The notes under the pieces were generated by a model. It did no database searches, was not told the DNA's origin, and saw only the letters and a list, made by a program, of their open reading frames with translations. DNA of 64,000 nt from Craterostigma plantagineum (lineage: Eukaryota; Streptophyta; Magnoliopsida; Lamiales; Linderniaceae): the NCBI GenBank assembly GCA_027422505.1, contig JAPQWV010000017.1, positions 14,881,501 to 14,945,500 on the forward strand, given 5' to 3'. Positions 11,040-21,562 of this stretch are shown here, in pieces. The position numbers and the translations under genes were made by a program. Within the stretch, counting starts at the first letter, position 1. Each line of letters opens with the position of its first letter.

Positions 11040-11043
<4 letters not shown>
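10346..11043. other. non-coding remainder of the solo LTR
   Basis: AT-rich, with no reading frame or repeat of note. It ends at CTAC next to the second CT tract. Confidence 0.6.
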
Positions 11044-11102
<59 letters not shown>

Positions 11103-11813
11103 ATACACCCACATACGACATGCATACATACAGGGGAGGACCTACACTGGGGCTCGGGGGGTCAGTGACCCCCCCAGCCTGCCGGATTACCCCGTATGTT
11201 GTACTGTTGTCGCCATTTTTTCTCTTGCAGAAAAAGCTTGCAGAGTCCCCCACACCCCATTTAAGACGACGCTATGGTAGGACTCATGAGTGGGCTAAAA
11301 AAAAAAGTCCAACTTAGTTTTTCGTTTTTTAGATTTTTAGTTTTACTTGCTTACGGCCAATCTGTTTTTAGTTTTAAATTGTATTTGGGCTAGTATAGTG
11401 GAATATTGGGCTTATTATTTGGTTTTCCTTTTTCTTTTTTCTATTTCCTTGTAATTGGTAAGATGCTCTTGCAATAAATAAAATTCTTGACTCAAAATTA
11501 AGCTCATGCCATTTCGATAACAACATACATTCAGGAAAATACAATTAAATACACACAAAAAATGATTTATACAGTCTATAACTAATAGCCGCATTAAGGA
11601 TCCTAACTAATATTGATACAATAATTGATTCTTTTTATATAATATTAAATGTTTCTAATCTTACAATAATAAAGGAATATTAAATGAACCGATCCGAAGC
11701 TGGTAAGAACCGGCAGTTTCCGTGCCGGTTCTGGAACAGTTCATTGATTATAGGCCCAAAATCAGAACCGTCGGAACCGACCCTAAACCGGACCGTTGCC
11801 CGGACCTCTAATT
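11044..11813 (-). repeat. copia LTR unit A, right part (with CT tract 11044-11101)
   Basis: From 11101 to 11813 it runs parallel to 12128-12815 with many small differences. It includes a GGACCTACACTGGGGCT block near 11136 that resembles the end of a hAT-type MITE, present in both units and so older than their duplication. The right end joins directly to the gag fragment of unit B. Confidence 0.7.
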
Positions 11814-11830
11814 GAACACCCTCCCCCCCC

Positions 11831-11945
11831 CCCACGTGTCTTGCGACTGGAGCAACACCTTCATCGGAATGCTCCACTTGTCGTAGTTGAATTTGGTGAG
11901 CTTCGGGTTCGGCATTTGACCAGCGGTTTCTTCGACTATCGACAA
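11831..11945 (-). pseudogene. Ty1/copia gag N-terminal fragment, unit B
   Basis: It is the same sequence as about 7112-7234 in unit A, with substitutions, and encodes the first part of the copia gag (the TKFNYDKWSIPMKV-like segment on the minus strand). It is followed by a primer site (11946-11958) and LTR. Only the start of gag is present. Confidence 0.75.
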
Positions 11946-11958
11946 GGCTCTGATACCA
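11946..11958 (-). other. copia primer binding site, unit B
   Basis: On the minus strand this reads TGGTATCAGAGCC, closer to the tRNA-Met consensus than the site in unit A. Confidence 0.75.
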
Positions 11959-11961
11959 ATT

Positions 11962-12064
11962 TGTTTTTTTTTTCGAGCTCAGACTGGTTCAATATTAGGG
12001 CAATAAACTTGCTTGAACAGTAATAATCACGTGTGCAAAAATGGATACTATTGCTTGCCTTTTA

Positions 12065-12115
<51 letters not shown>

Positions 12116-12815
12116 CCTCCCTCCCTCCCGCATACGCACATGCATACATACAGGGGTGAACCTACACTGGGGCTTGGGGGGTCAGCCACCCCCCAGCCTG
12201 CCTGATTACCCCGTATGTTGCGCCATTTTTTCTCCAGCAGAAAGCTTGCAGAGTCCCCCCCACCCCATTTAAGACGACGCTAGGGTAGAACTCGTGAGTA
12301 GGTTGAAAAAGAAGTCCAACTTATTTTTCTGTTTTTTAGATTTTTAGTTTGACCTGCTTACGGCCCATCTGTTTTTTACTTTAAATTGTATTTGGGCTAG
12401 TATAGTGGAATATTGGGCTTGTTATTTGGTTTTCCTTTTCTTTATTCTATTTCCTTGTAATTGGTAAGATGCTCTTGCAATAAATAAAATTCTTTACTCA
12501 AAATTAAGCTCGGGCCATTTCGATAACAACATACATTCAGGAAAATACAATTAGATACACACAAAAGATGATTTATACAGTCTATAACTAATAGCCGATT
12601 AAGGATCCTAACTAATATTTATACAATAATTGATTCTTTTTATATAATATTAAATGTTTCTAATCTTACAATAATAGGAAAAATTAATTGAACCGATCCG
12701 GAGCTGGTAAGAATCGTTGGTTTCCGTGCTGGTTTTGGAACAGTTCAATGATTATAGGCCCGAAATCAGAACTGTCGGAACCGACTCGAAACGGGCCCGT
12801 GGCCAGGTCTACCTC
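11962..12815 (-). repeat. copia LTR unit B
   Basis: It starts TGTTTTTT next to the primer site and carries an uninterrupted CT tract at 12067-12123. It parallels both parts of unit A. The 8.8-kb duplicated segment begins inside it at 12520. Confidence 0.7.
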
Positions 12816-12829
12816 TAATTGCTTTTAAA

Positions 12830-13281
12830 ATAAGAAAAAGCTTGGTTGAATGGTTAGAGAACGCAAAAAATAATGGATTGAGGCAAATGTTTTTCTTCTT
12901 TTTTCGGCTGCAGCATTCACAAGTGGGATGAATTTTTGCTCTGTTCATATTATTAATCAAGATGACTCTACCTATAAATAGGCTCATTCGGTGAAGGAAG
13001 AAAGACACCACCACAATACAACAGATAAATCTTCTGTCAGACCGCTCATTTTATTCTCACAGTCATTATAGCTATTTTTCGACATATCCGCTTCACGAGG
13101 TATATGTGTCTATAATATCTCCACATAGTAAAGAAGTTCTACCCTCCGGCCCGTGGACGTGGGTCATTCTGACCAAACTACGTAAATCTCGTGGTCATTG
13201 TCCAAATTTATTTTTCGTCTCTTTTATTTATTATCGTCATTAATCGGACAAATATATTATCGGGATCAAAATATCCTAACA
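12830..13281 (+). repeat. copia-type LTR 3' portion with TATA box
   Basis: TATAAATA (12973-12980) is followed by a CCGTGGACGTGGGTC and ACTACGTAAATCTCGTGGTC region, typical of the R-U5 part of plant copia LTRs, and by ATATCCTAACA, a common LTR end. The start is not clear, no primer site follows and no internal region is seen, so it is a solo or truncated LTR. The same piece lies at about 55506-55958. Confidence 0.5.
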
Positions 13282-14072
13282 GAATCGACTATACAATAGC
13301 GAGGGATAATGAAGAGACTGACTTCTCTACTCGCCATGCAATTGACTTAAGATTCAATTCTAACGGGATTTAAATATTCCATAGAACCTAAACTGCTCGA
13401 GTTCGTAAAATGCCGATTTCGGTTCAGCTTCTCAACCTCCACCAGAAAACAAAGCTAATGTTTTGCGACGAGTTCAAGTTTGTAATAGTAAGTAAACTCT
13501 AACAATTGAATCAAACCTAAAACCACTATTAACAACTAACCGTAGATGGTAACCATACATTTGCACGTCATACTTAATATATAATTATAGCGTGTTTATG
13601 TATATACTAATCGGAGAAATAAAACCCCGCAACCTGTTGAGTCAGTGCTTGATGCCTTGAATTGGGCATTGCAGTACTTCATCAGCAACATTCAAGACAG
13701 ATTTTTTGCGTTGAGAATAGTGTTACTCTAAATATAGAGTATCAATATCCACTACTATAATAATTATAAATCTAATACTACACAATCTTACGAAATCTTA
13801 TTTCTAGTCTCATTTGAGAGAAAAGTTCTATTTCGTATTTTACAAACAAAATAGAGTACTCATTTGAGATTCTTTCAATAAAATAGAAAGATATATACAC
13901 TCAATGTGCTTCTCTGTTATGGTGCAATTCTTCAGCTTTGTCAAGTGCATGTGCATTCGAAGTTAGAAGAGATTATGAATTTTGGCCCATCTAAAATCCA
14001 ACCATCAAATCCCTAGGCATTATCTCCTGCTATATATCGCACCCTAGCCCTAACGCATCAAATCTAGGGAGA
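13282..14072. other. intergenic AT-rich sequence, no gene recognised
   Basis: Only short open frames without recognisable domains occur on either strand, and no conspicuous repeats are seen. Confidence 0.5.
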
Positions 14073-14495
14073 ATTTCCAATCAGTCCCCACTCAGTAACT
14101 TTGTAAAGCTTTCAGGCCCTGTCAGAAGCCCCATTAGTTTAAAGGACCAACTATTTCAACAATTGCAAAGATAAGGATAAAAAATATGTATTGACGAAAA
14201 GACACTTCCTAACATGATGAACTAAGTGTTATTTTCCAGCGACTTTCTGTTATGATGTTAGACTATATTGTTATAAACGCCTGGTAAATAGTTATTTTCC
14301 ATCCCTTATCTGTTACTATGATGCAGAAAATTGTTATCGACAAAGAATATTTATTTTATGAATCTCGTTTTTACAGTAAATCAAAATCCGAAATTTCGAG
14401 TGCCCATTAACCAACCAATTTTGGCGTGTAAGGTAGGATATATTGTGTTATTGACGACGCAAGATGTAAGATTTGTAATGAATTTTATTTTAGGG

Positions 14496-15330
14496 TTCGA
14501 ATTTCCGAAAATAAGATGAAATCAAAACCGTTTTGGGCAACGATTACATCTAATATGTATAAATTCGAAGTACCCATAGTATGGACAGCTCGGTGCAGCA
14601 CATTTCGTCCGACGTTCATCTTTTAATTTCGCAAAATACGGTCGACCCCAATAACTTGGGTATATTTTTACTGTGTCCAACTGTTACTCGCAGTGTCAAA
14701 TAGCCTGTTTTGCCAAAATCGTTACTATGTCTGCCAAAACCGTTATTGAACTAAACTTAATTGTTACCATGTGTAGTGTTCTAATTTGCGAAAATAAGAT
14801 GAAATCAAAGAAGTTTTTGGCAACGATTACATCTAATATGTATAAATTTGAAGTACCCATAGTATGGGAAGCTCGGTGCGGCACATTGTTTGTTCGTTAG
14901 TCCGACGTTCATCTTTTAATTTTGCAAAAATACGATCGACCCCAATAATTTGGTATATTCTACTTTGTCATCAAAGTTGTTACTCAGTCTACCAAACTCG
15001 TTACTATGTCTGCCAAATCTGTTATTTAACCGTAATTAATTATTACCATGTGTAGGTTCTAATTTGCAAAACTAAGATGAAATCAAAGCCGTTTTTGGCA
15101 ACGATTACATCTAATATGGATAAATTCGAAGTGCCCATAGAATGGGCAGCTCAGTGCGGCACCTCGTTTGGTTGTTCGTCCGATGTTCATAATTTAATTC
15201 GCGAATATACGATCGACCCTATAAAGTTGGGTGTATTTTTTTTTCATTTGGCCGATTTGTAAAATTCTCGGGATATGTTACTAGTATAAGTGCTTCTGTT
15301 ACTATGTTGACTAAATTGTTGCTAAATTGT
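14496..15330 (+). repeat. tandem repeat, about 280-bp unit, three copies
   Basis: Copies begin at 14496, 14778 and 15056 (GTTCTAATTTGCGAAAATAA and variants). Each contains an AAATCAAA-CCGTTTTTGGCAACG block, GATTACATCTAATATG, a CCCATAG-ATGG-CAGCTCGGTGC block and TGTTACT words. In the third copy a plus-strand frame (15077-15262) stays open, and its start (KPFLATITSNMDKFEVP) faintly resembles the start of a plant B3 DNA-binding domain; the other copies carry stops. The second copy of the array is at about 57168-58003. Confidence 0.85.
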
Positions 15331-15494
15331 CGGTGAAATTTCGGGCGGAAAAACCAGAATGAGATGAATTTTGGGCGGGAGTCTAAGTAAAATCAAGCAT
15401 AGATTATCTGTTACCCAATATGTGTAAACTGTTACTAGTTATATGTTTATATGTTACTAGGATTATTATAGTTTGTGAATTAGGGTTTCTGATT

Positions 15495-16745
15495 AAAATC
15501 ATAACCTAAACCAATATATTTTTATCTAAAACTTCGTAAATTCATATATTTTAGTGAATATAGCGTGTTTGCAATATAAAATTTGAAAATCATAAAGTAA
15601 ACTATTAAGTTGTTATTTTGACTACGTATTCTGTTACTCGTGTTGTGTTTCCTTGTTACCTACATATCAGTTTCTGTTTTTTTTCCTCTTCAATTGTTTA
15701 TGATCAGTGTTAATCTGTTACTGCAGGAAATCAGTAAACAACACATGGTTTATGTTTAAGATTAAATGAAGATGTCATTAATTTTGTTGAATCGTTTATG
15801 TTAGGTCGACCATCTGGATTGTAATAAACAAAAAATAGTTGATATCCGCAACGTTTTGAGTAGGTAGAATCAATTTCATAGAAGCATGATCATCCTTTCA
15901 AGAAGAGTGTTACTTGTTCTCCATACTATATACTTCAACTTCTTCAGTTTCAACATAATCTCCACGAAAATCATAACTAAACTAAAATATTGTATCTAAA
16001 ACTTTGTAAATTCTTATATGTTAGTGAATGTAGCGTGTTTACAATATAAAATTTGAAAATCATAAAGTAAACTAATTACATATTAAATTGTTATTTTCAC
16101 TATGTATCATGTTACTCGTATTGTGTTCCCTTGTTACCTACATATCAGTTTCTGTTTCTTTTTCCTCTTCAATTGTTTCTGATCAGTATTAATCTGTTAC
16201 TGCAGGAAATCAGTAAACAACATAGGGTGTACGTTTAAGATTAACTGAAGATGTCATTAATTTTGTTGAATCATTTATGTTAGGTCGACCATCTGGATTG
16301 TAATAAACAACTAATAGTTCATTTGCACATGTTTCGAGTAAGTAGAATAAATTTTGTAGAAGCATTATCATCCTTTGAGAAGAATGATACTTGTTTTCCA
16401 TACTATATACTCCAACTTCTTCAACTCCAACATAACCTCCACGAAAATCACAACCTAAACTAATATATTTTAGTTTAAAACTTCTCAAATTCATATATTT
16501 TAGTGAATATAGCGTGTTTACAATATAAATTTGCAAAACATAACCTTAGTTATATATGAAATTGTTACTGTGAATATGTTTTCTGTTACTAGTACAGTAG
16601 GACAGCGTTACCGAAATATACATTTCTGTTCTTTTCTCCTCTTGATTTGTTACTGATCATTGTTAAACTGTTATTGCAGGAAATCAGTAAACGACATATG
16701 GTTTACATTATTGAAGATGTCTTTAAATTTGTTGAATCATTCATG
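15495..16745 (+). repeat. tandem repeat, about 475-bp unit, 2.6 copies
   Basis: Copies begin at 15495, 15967 and 16444. Each carries CTGTTACTGCAGGAAATCAG, a sequence that looks like an intron 3' splice site followed by an exon. The minus-strand frame at 16210-16536 (108 aa) covers the second copy. Its counterpart in the first copy is broken by stops, so it is probably not a functional gene. The array recurs at about 58166-59418. Confidence 0.85.
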
Positions 16746-16968
16746 CAATGCCATTTTCGGACAACATCCCTAAGCACCCGTAAATCTTTTTTCAGACACA
16801 TTTTTTAGGTCAATGGATTTCGAATCAGAAATAACGTAAAGAATAATAGTTATACATAATTAACTTGAGGGAGCTTGAATCAAGGCAATGCAGAATGCAT
16901 ATATTGTTACCCAGAATGTATAAACTGACGATCCAAAGTTATACTCCAAAAGGTGCAGGTTGCTATTT

Positions 16969-17130
16969 TCGGGAAATGCAGAATGCATAAATTGTTCCCC
17001 AGAATGTATAAACTGTTACCCAGAATGCATGAAATGTTACCCAGAATGCGTAAAGCGTTACCCCGAATGCATAAAGTGTTATGCAGAATGCATAAATTGT
17101 TACCCAGAATGCATAAATTATTACTTAGCG
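16969..17130 (+). repeat. 21-bp minisatellite, about eight copies
   Basis: The unit is close to GAATGCATAAATTGTTACCC plus A. Because the period is a multiple of three, the plus strand stays open and would encode the heptad CINCYPE repeatedly. In the second copy of the segment (59640-59801) a one-base loss in a C run shifts this frame. Confidence 0.9.
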
Positions 17131-17198
17131 AGAGTTTTATTAGCAAAAGCTTCAATCATGGGCCGCATCAAATTTCTTCGCGATTAACATCAATATTT

Positions 17199-17465
17199 TC
17201 ATTGATTATTAAGACCGACGATCAATTTCACCTTATTCAATATTAAAGTCAAGATTTCCCCTTGTTTCAACGAGATTTTTGAATTACTTTTAGAACCCTT
17301 CGGCTGTTTCGACCTTTTCTCCTTCTTCGTCGCTGCTTTCTTCGATTTCTTGGCCATTGTCGTCATGGTATGGCTCGCTGCTCGTGGTCGTCGCTGCTCA
17401 TGGCCGTCGCTGCTCGTGGTCGTCGTCGACTCGTGGGATGGCTCAATCGTTTCTTGGATTAACAT
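17199..17465 (-). CDS. lysine-rich 88-aa ORF, possible transposon protein N-terminus
   Basis: I do not recognise the family. The protein has an acidic/Ser-Thr-rich start (TIEPSHESTTTTSS), a basic centre with a nuclear-localisation-like MAKKSKKAATKKEKRSKQPK segment and a short hydrophobic end. It lies at the right of the GTTAC-rich block and reads into it, so it might be a first exon of a transposon gene. No downstream exon could be established. An identical frame occurs at 59869-60135 in copy 2. Confidence 0.3.
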   Translation of the reverse strand: MLIQETIEPSHESTTTTSSDGHEQRRPRAASHTMTTMAKKSKKAATKKEKRSKQPKGSKSNSKISLKQGEILTLILNKVKLIVGLNNQ

Positions 17466-18075
17466 GGGGTTATCGATTTGGGGGTTATTGTCACTAATAG
17501 AGTCTCATCTGTTATTGTCTTTGTTACATCTGTTACTGTATTTGCTATATCGGTTACTTAAATTGCATGACTTGTTCCCAGATATCGTGTTCACAAAATC
17601 TTAAATATACGTCGCACCAAAAATTTTTATTCAAAATTCTTCACTACTTCTTTCTTAAACTCTATAATTCTCGTTCATTATTAAGACCCATTATCAAATT
17701 CACTCAGATTCGTCTTAATCGGCCATTAAATTTGATATTTGGTCCATTTATATTCTCGTTTTTCGACGTGGAATTTCATAGTTATTTCGTTTTACACTTG
17801 AAATTATTTGTTTATGATAACTACCCATGAGGAATCGAAGTCGATTCCATCTTATTTGCAGCTTAACAACGATATTTCACTCGGTTTTACAGTTCTAAAA
17901 GCAACCCAAAAGCGAACGGAGAAGACAATGGCAAATGGCTGTAATTTTTGGCAACTATGAAGGATATATTGTCTTTCCTATCACATGGGTCCTTGAAACT
18001 TATATTTTCGGTACTTAGGTCCTTCTACCCAAAATAAACTCTTATAGGGCCTGAAATGTGTTGAAACTTGTCTAA

Positions 18076-19199
18076 TAGGGTCTGACCCCAAATATACCCT
18101 CAAATCTATTAATACTAAATCGGTCTAAAATAAAAAAAATAAAAAAATGGGTCCTACTATTCACCCCCTTAGGTCAAAAAATACTATTTATACCACTTAA
18201 CAATTTAATACTCTCAATTATTATATTGAAAACAACAATTTGTAGAAGTTAGTTTCTGTAAATTTTTCCTATTCAATTCAACAATAAAATTTGTTAATTA
18301 ATTTATTTTTCATTATCACATTGCATAATAATATTATATTTCAAATTACTTATACATTTATTTTAAAAAGTGTTAATATTTTTAAAACAAACAAGTTAAC
18401 TTATTTAATGAAGATAATAATAATATAACGTAATGTGTTTTATTAACTTATAAAAATTATTGAGAAACATTTATAAGTTAATTTGGGCGCATACACAGTT
18501 ACATATAAATAATATGTTTCTATGTTATAAATATAAATAAATGACAAACAAAGATAATTATATTCATATATTTTCTGGAGAATTATAATTATAAATTATA
18601 TATTTATGAGAGGTTAACAATATTATTCGTATGAAATAAAGAAAATAGTAATTCCTTGCTTTTAATTTGTTTACAGAATACAACCAACAAAGTCGACAAA
18701 TTTGAATAAATTTAATGCGGTTTATCGTTTATGTAATTCTATTTTTAGTTGTATGCAATAAATATGTGAGAGTATAACTAATAAACAGATTTAGTTAAAC
18801 TTGAAAAAACTCGTGATTTTCTTTTATTTATAACTTTGGGGGTGTTGTAGAAATATGAGAGTGTGACTAGAATTACTCATAAAAGAACAGTCTCTCATCT
18901 CTAGCCGTCACCGCCGCTATCCTCGGCGTTTAGAGAATGTACTAGATAAGTTATACTCCCTTAACTAAACTCCTAACACCCAACTATATCGGAGGCCTTT
19001 TTTATTCCACCGGCTTCGGCTATTTTTAGTTGACCGAATAGTCTCTCTACCGTTAGCGCTTTAAAGTCCACACGTAGAGTTTTCGCATTACGGTTTATAG
19101 GTAGGTCGCAACCTCAAGGTAGGTATACGTATTTACGTCTTTATTCGAAGACTAGTGTAACGTATTTTCTTTAATTGAAATATCACATAATTGATATTT
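18076..19199. other. AT-rich sequence without genes
   Basis: 18100-18850 is very AT-rich with many short poly-A/T stretches. No ORF of interest and no clear terminal inverted repeats were found. Confidence 0.6.
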
Positions 19200-20010
19200 A
19201 GCTAAGGGCTTTCTTGAATTTCTCGTTCGTGTGTTTTTGAGCTTGATTACGAACTTAACAATGGGCCTTTCTTGAATGTTCTGTTCGTAGGCTTTTGAGC
19301 ATGATCACAAACTTAGCGCTTTCGATTTGATATCTATCAAAGGGGCTTTCTTGAATGTTTTGTTCGTGGGCTCTTGAGCTTGATCTCCAACTTAGCGCTT
19401 TGGACTTGGTTATTACTTTTGGACGTTTCGAGCCTTGGTTCAAATACGAACAAAAATCTAAAGAATTTAGTGCTTTAATAAGAGACATATCGTCTGGCGA
19501 AGCTTCACACTAGACCACCTTCGAATTTCGATCCGAATACGAACAACTTCTAATTAACAAAAAGACATATATCATCTAACGAAGCTTCACACTGTTCCTT
19601 CTTTGAATTCAGATCAAATACGAAAAATTTGGAAAGAATTGAATGCTTTTAAGAAAAAGAATCATCTAGCAAAGCTTCACGTCCGCCTTTAAATTCCAAT
19701 CTGAATACGAATAACTTCGAAAGTATTGAAAGCTTTTAACAAAAAGATCTTCTAACGAAGCTTCACACTATTCCGCTTTGAATTCCAATCCACGCGGGAC
19801 TTCGAAAGAATTGAATGCTTTTAGCATAAGGACTTATATCATCTTATGAAGCCTCGCACTATTCCGCATTTGAATTCTGACCGAATACGAACAAATTCGA
19901 AAGAATTGAGTGCTTTTAACAAGACTTTTATCGTCTAACGAATGTTTGTACTCAATTTCCGTCTTTGGACTACAATTTGAATACGATGGACTTCGTTGAG
20001 AGAACTGAAT
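19200..20010. repeat. two adjoining degenerate tandem arrays
   Basis: First array (19205-19415): three copies of a GGGCTTTCTTGAATGTT-TGTTCGT-GGC unit, 60-80 bases apart. Second array (about 19430-20010): about seven copies of an 84-95-base unit containing GAATACGAACAACTTCG, AAAGAATTGAATGCTTTTA and ATCATCTAACGAAGCTTCAC. The second copy of both lies at about 61875-62680. Both sit downstream of a minus-strand TATA box, so they would lie in an LTR R/U5 or leader. Confidence 0.8.
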
Positions 20011-20090
20011 GTTCTAAAAGTCTTACATTGTCTCTCGAAGTTTCGCTTCACCGTTGTCCTTTGACTTGTGCTTTTGAGCTTCTGAAACCC

Positions 20091-20102
20091 CGTATTTATA
20101 GG
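20091..20102 (-). promoter_or_regulatory. TATA box-like sequence of a probable minus-strand LTR
   Basis: On the minus strand this reads CCTATAAATACG, with AT-rich U3-like sequence upstream (20103-20330) and the tandem arrays downstream. It suggests a retrotransposon LTR reading leftwards; its limits could not be fixed. The second copy lies at about 62764. Confidence 0.4.
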
Positions 20103-20860
20103 CGTAGAGAATTCTCAATAATGGAAAATATAACCTCTGGGATAATTCCATCCATATTTAGGTTATTTTATACATATATGGTTCCTTCTTGATTTGATTT
20201 AATTTATTTCATATTTGGCTTGATTCTCTCAATATTTGATGATTTTCTCCATGTTTGATGGTTTCCTTTACATATTTAACAAATCTCTACAAGGCTTAAC
20301 TTACGTAGAACTTTTTTTTGTATAAAGGAATATATCATCACAGTAATAATTTCATATAATATTAGCTATTTATTAATTTTGAGATTACTTTATAAATATC
20401 AATAAATAACAATTTAATTAAATGACTTTATTTTATTTCTTAGGATAATGTATTAAATCCCCATAAAAATAGAAATTTAATTGTCTACAACTACAAACAC
20501 ACATTTTAATGTGTTTGATCTAAGAGTCTCACTCAACTATCTATGCCGCTCATCATCTATTGTATAAGTGAGGTGTGTGGATTCTAACATGGTAGCTCGC
20601 TCTATCTTTTGTAACTCACACACTTAAGAAGAAGTTTCTTGATATGTCCTTTGCTCTTGTTCTTCCTCATTTGATCTCTCTTTGGATGTCTTCTTTTTGT
20701 CTCTAGGATCCTATTATTTTTCTGCACTTCTCTGATGTCTTTATAGTCTTCCAATCTTGATATAACTGTTACGCACATCAAAAGAGTTGTTGGAAGTTTT
20801 TTTCATTACTTGATCAATGTTGTTAACTTCATTCGGTTGAACTTATTGCGGTAGGGCTTG
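20103..20860. other. U3-like and AT-rich non-coding sequence
   Basis: TATTTGATGATTTTC and ATATTTGGCTTGATT-like phrases give it an LTR-like look. No gene was found. Confidence 0.4.
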
Positions 20861-21075
20861 TACATTAGTCCATTAGTTGACCAGTGCTGACCGAGTTGAC
20901 TAGTCCAATCCAGAACCAATTGACCTACCATCACCAGTACCGACCAGACCGACTAGGCCGACCCAAACCGACCAGAACCAGTCTAGACCGACCCATTTTG
21001 AAATTGGATAAAAAGAAAATGCCATTTAGAGTTGACCAGTGTTGACCGAGAGTTGGCCGACGGGTCACATAGCTC
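20861..21075. repeat. irregular array of GTTGACC/GACCAG motifs
   Basis: About a dozen GACC(A/G) words occur in about 200 bases, including GTTGACCAGTG at both ends of the stretch. It is repeated at about 63530-63745. Confidence 0.6.
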
Positions 21076-21194
21076 ATAGTTAATCCATTCTTCGAATCGA
21101 GCTCATCTAAACACTTGAATAAATATTTTAGTAACACAACAAGTTCTATGTTCAAAAAATTAGGTTGCTCGATATTGTAATCCAACACATACAT

Positions 21195-21222
21195 AATATA
21201 TATATATATATATATATATATG
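21195..21222. repeat. (AT)n microsatellite
   Basis: Uninterrupted AT dinucleotides directly left of a fold-back element; also present in copy 2 near 63866-63892. Confidence 0.9.
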
Positions 21223-21226
21223 CTAT

Positions 21227-21520
21227 GGTGCCCACCTAACGTGAGCAACCACCATGGAAATCTCTCGATTTTGAGCTTTTCTTCAATCTCTGACGCCGCA
21301 ATCACCTCCATCGACCCTCCCCAATATGTCGAACCTAAATCGTCCTCTACGAGATGAAGAATAATAGATGAAGAATAATCTTAAAAATCAACGTGTCGAA
21401 GAGGGTGATTTAAGTGACGGCATATCTGGGAGGGTCGACGGAGATGAAGGCGACGTCGGAGATTGAAGAAAAGCTCAAAATCAAGATATTTGCTTATGCT
21501 GCTCATGTTAGGTGGGCACC
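21227..21520. mobile_element. fold-back MITE with imperfect long inverted repeats
   Basis: GGTGCCCACCTAAC at the left end is matched exactly by GTTAGGTGGGCACC at the right end. Further in, GATTTTGAGCTTTTCTTCAA pairs with its complement in the right arm, and TCGACCCTCCC with GGGAGGGTCGA. The arms cover about 120 bases each. No target duplication could be confirmed. Confidence 0.6.
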
Positions 21521-21562
21521 ATGGAAATCTCTCTCTATCGATATATAAAGTGGTGTTTGCTC

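Larger units (their letters stand above)
7459..11043 (-). mobile_element. probable solo LTR of a Tekay-like gypsy element
   Basis: The segment begins TGTAGCGACC and ends GGGGTTCTAC, so its ends form the short inverted repeat TGTAG/CTAC(A). It has no coding sequence. Its left end resembles the reverse complement of the gypsy LTR end at 6762 (a GCGGAAAAGC block near the end), suggesting minus orientation. It splits a copia LTR within a CT microsatellite. Length (3.6 kb) fits the long LTRs of the Tekay group. No clean target duplication can be seen because the target is a simple repeat. It contains two repeat arrays (8150-8535 and 9010-10345). Confidence 0.6.
14073..18075. mobile_element. candidate VANDAL/Mutator-like element, internally repetitive, GTTAC-rich
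   Basis: Near both outer limits an inverted TTTCAGGCCCT block appears (about 14110 and, reversed, about 18048). The interior has three different tandem arrays and 30 GTTAC words on the plus strand with none of the reverse complement (14200-17560). The only protein-like frame is a lysine-rich N-terminus on the minus strand (17199-17465). Terminal homology is weak and no target duplication was established, so the element assignment is an inference. The same block lies at about 56740-60750. Confidence 0.35.
12520..21330 (+). repeat. 8.8-kb duplicated segment, copy 1
   Basis: From TCGATAACAACATAC at 12520 to the counterpart of the window end, the sequence is repeated in the same orientation at 55197-64000. 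I count about fifteen to twenty differences by eye, nearly all 1-2-base length changes. The homology probably continues past 21330, because copy 2 is cut by the window end. Confidence 0.95.

Noticed and set aside
11033..11317. Frames over the CT tracts (also 7417-7456 and 12067-12123)
   Set aside because: Low-complexity Ser-Leu or Arg-Glu repeats from the microsatellite only.
16969..17130. CRISPR-like regular repeat
   Set aside because: The units are directly adjacent with no spacers, and the host is a plant; it is a minisatellite.
20931..21311. 126-aa minus-strand frame
   Set aside because: It runs through an AT microsatellite, a fold-back arm and the GACC array; no conserved domain.
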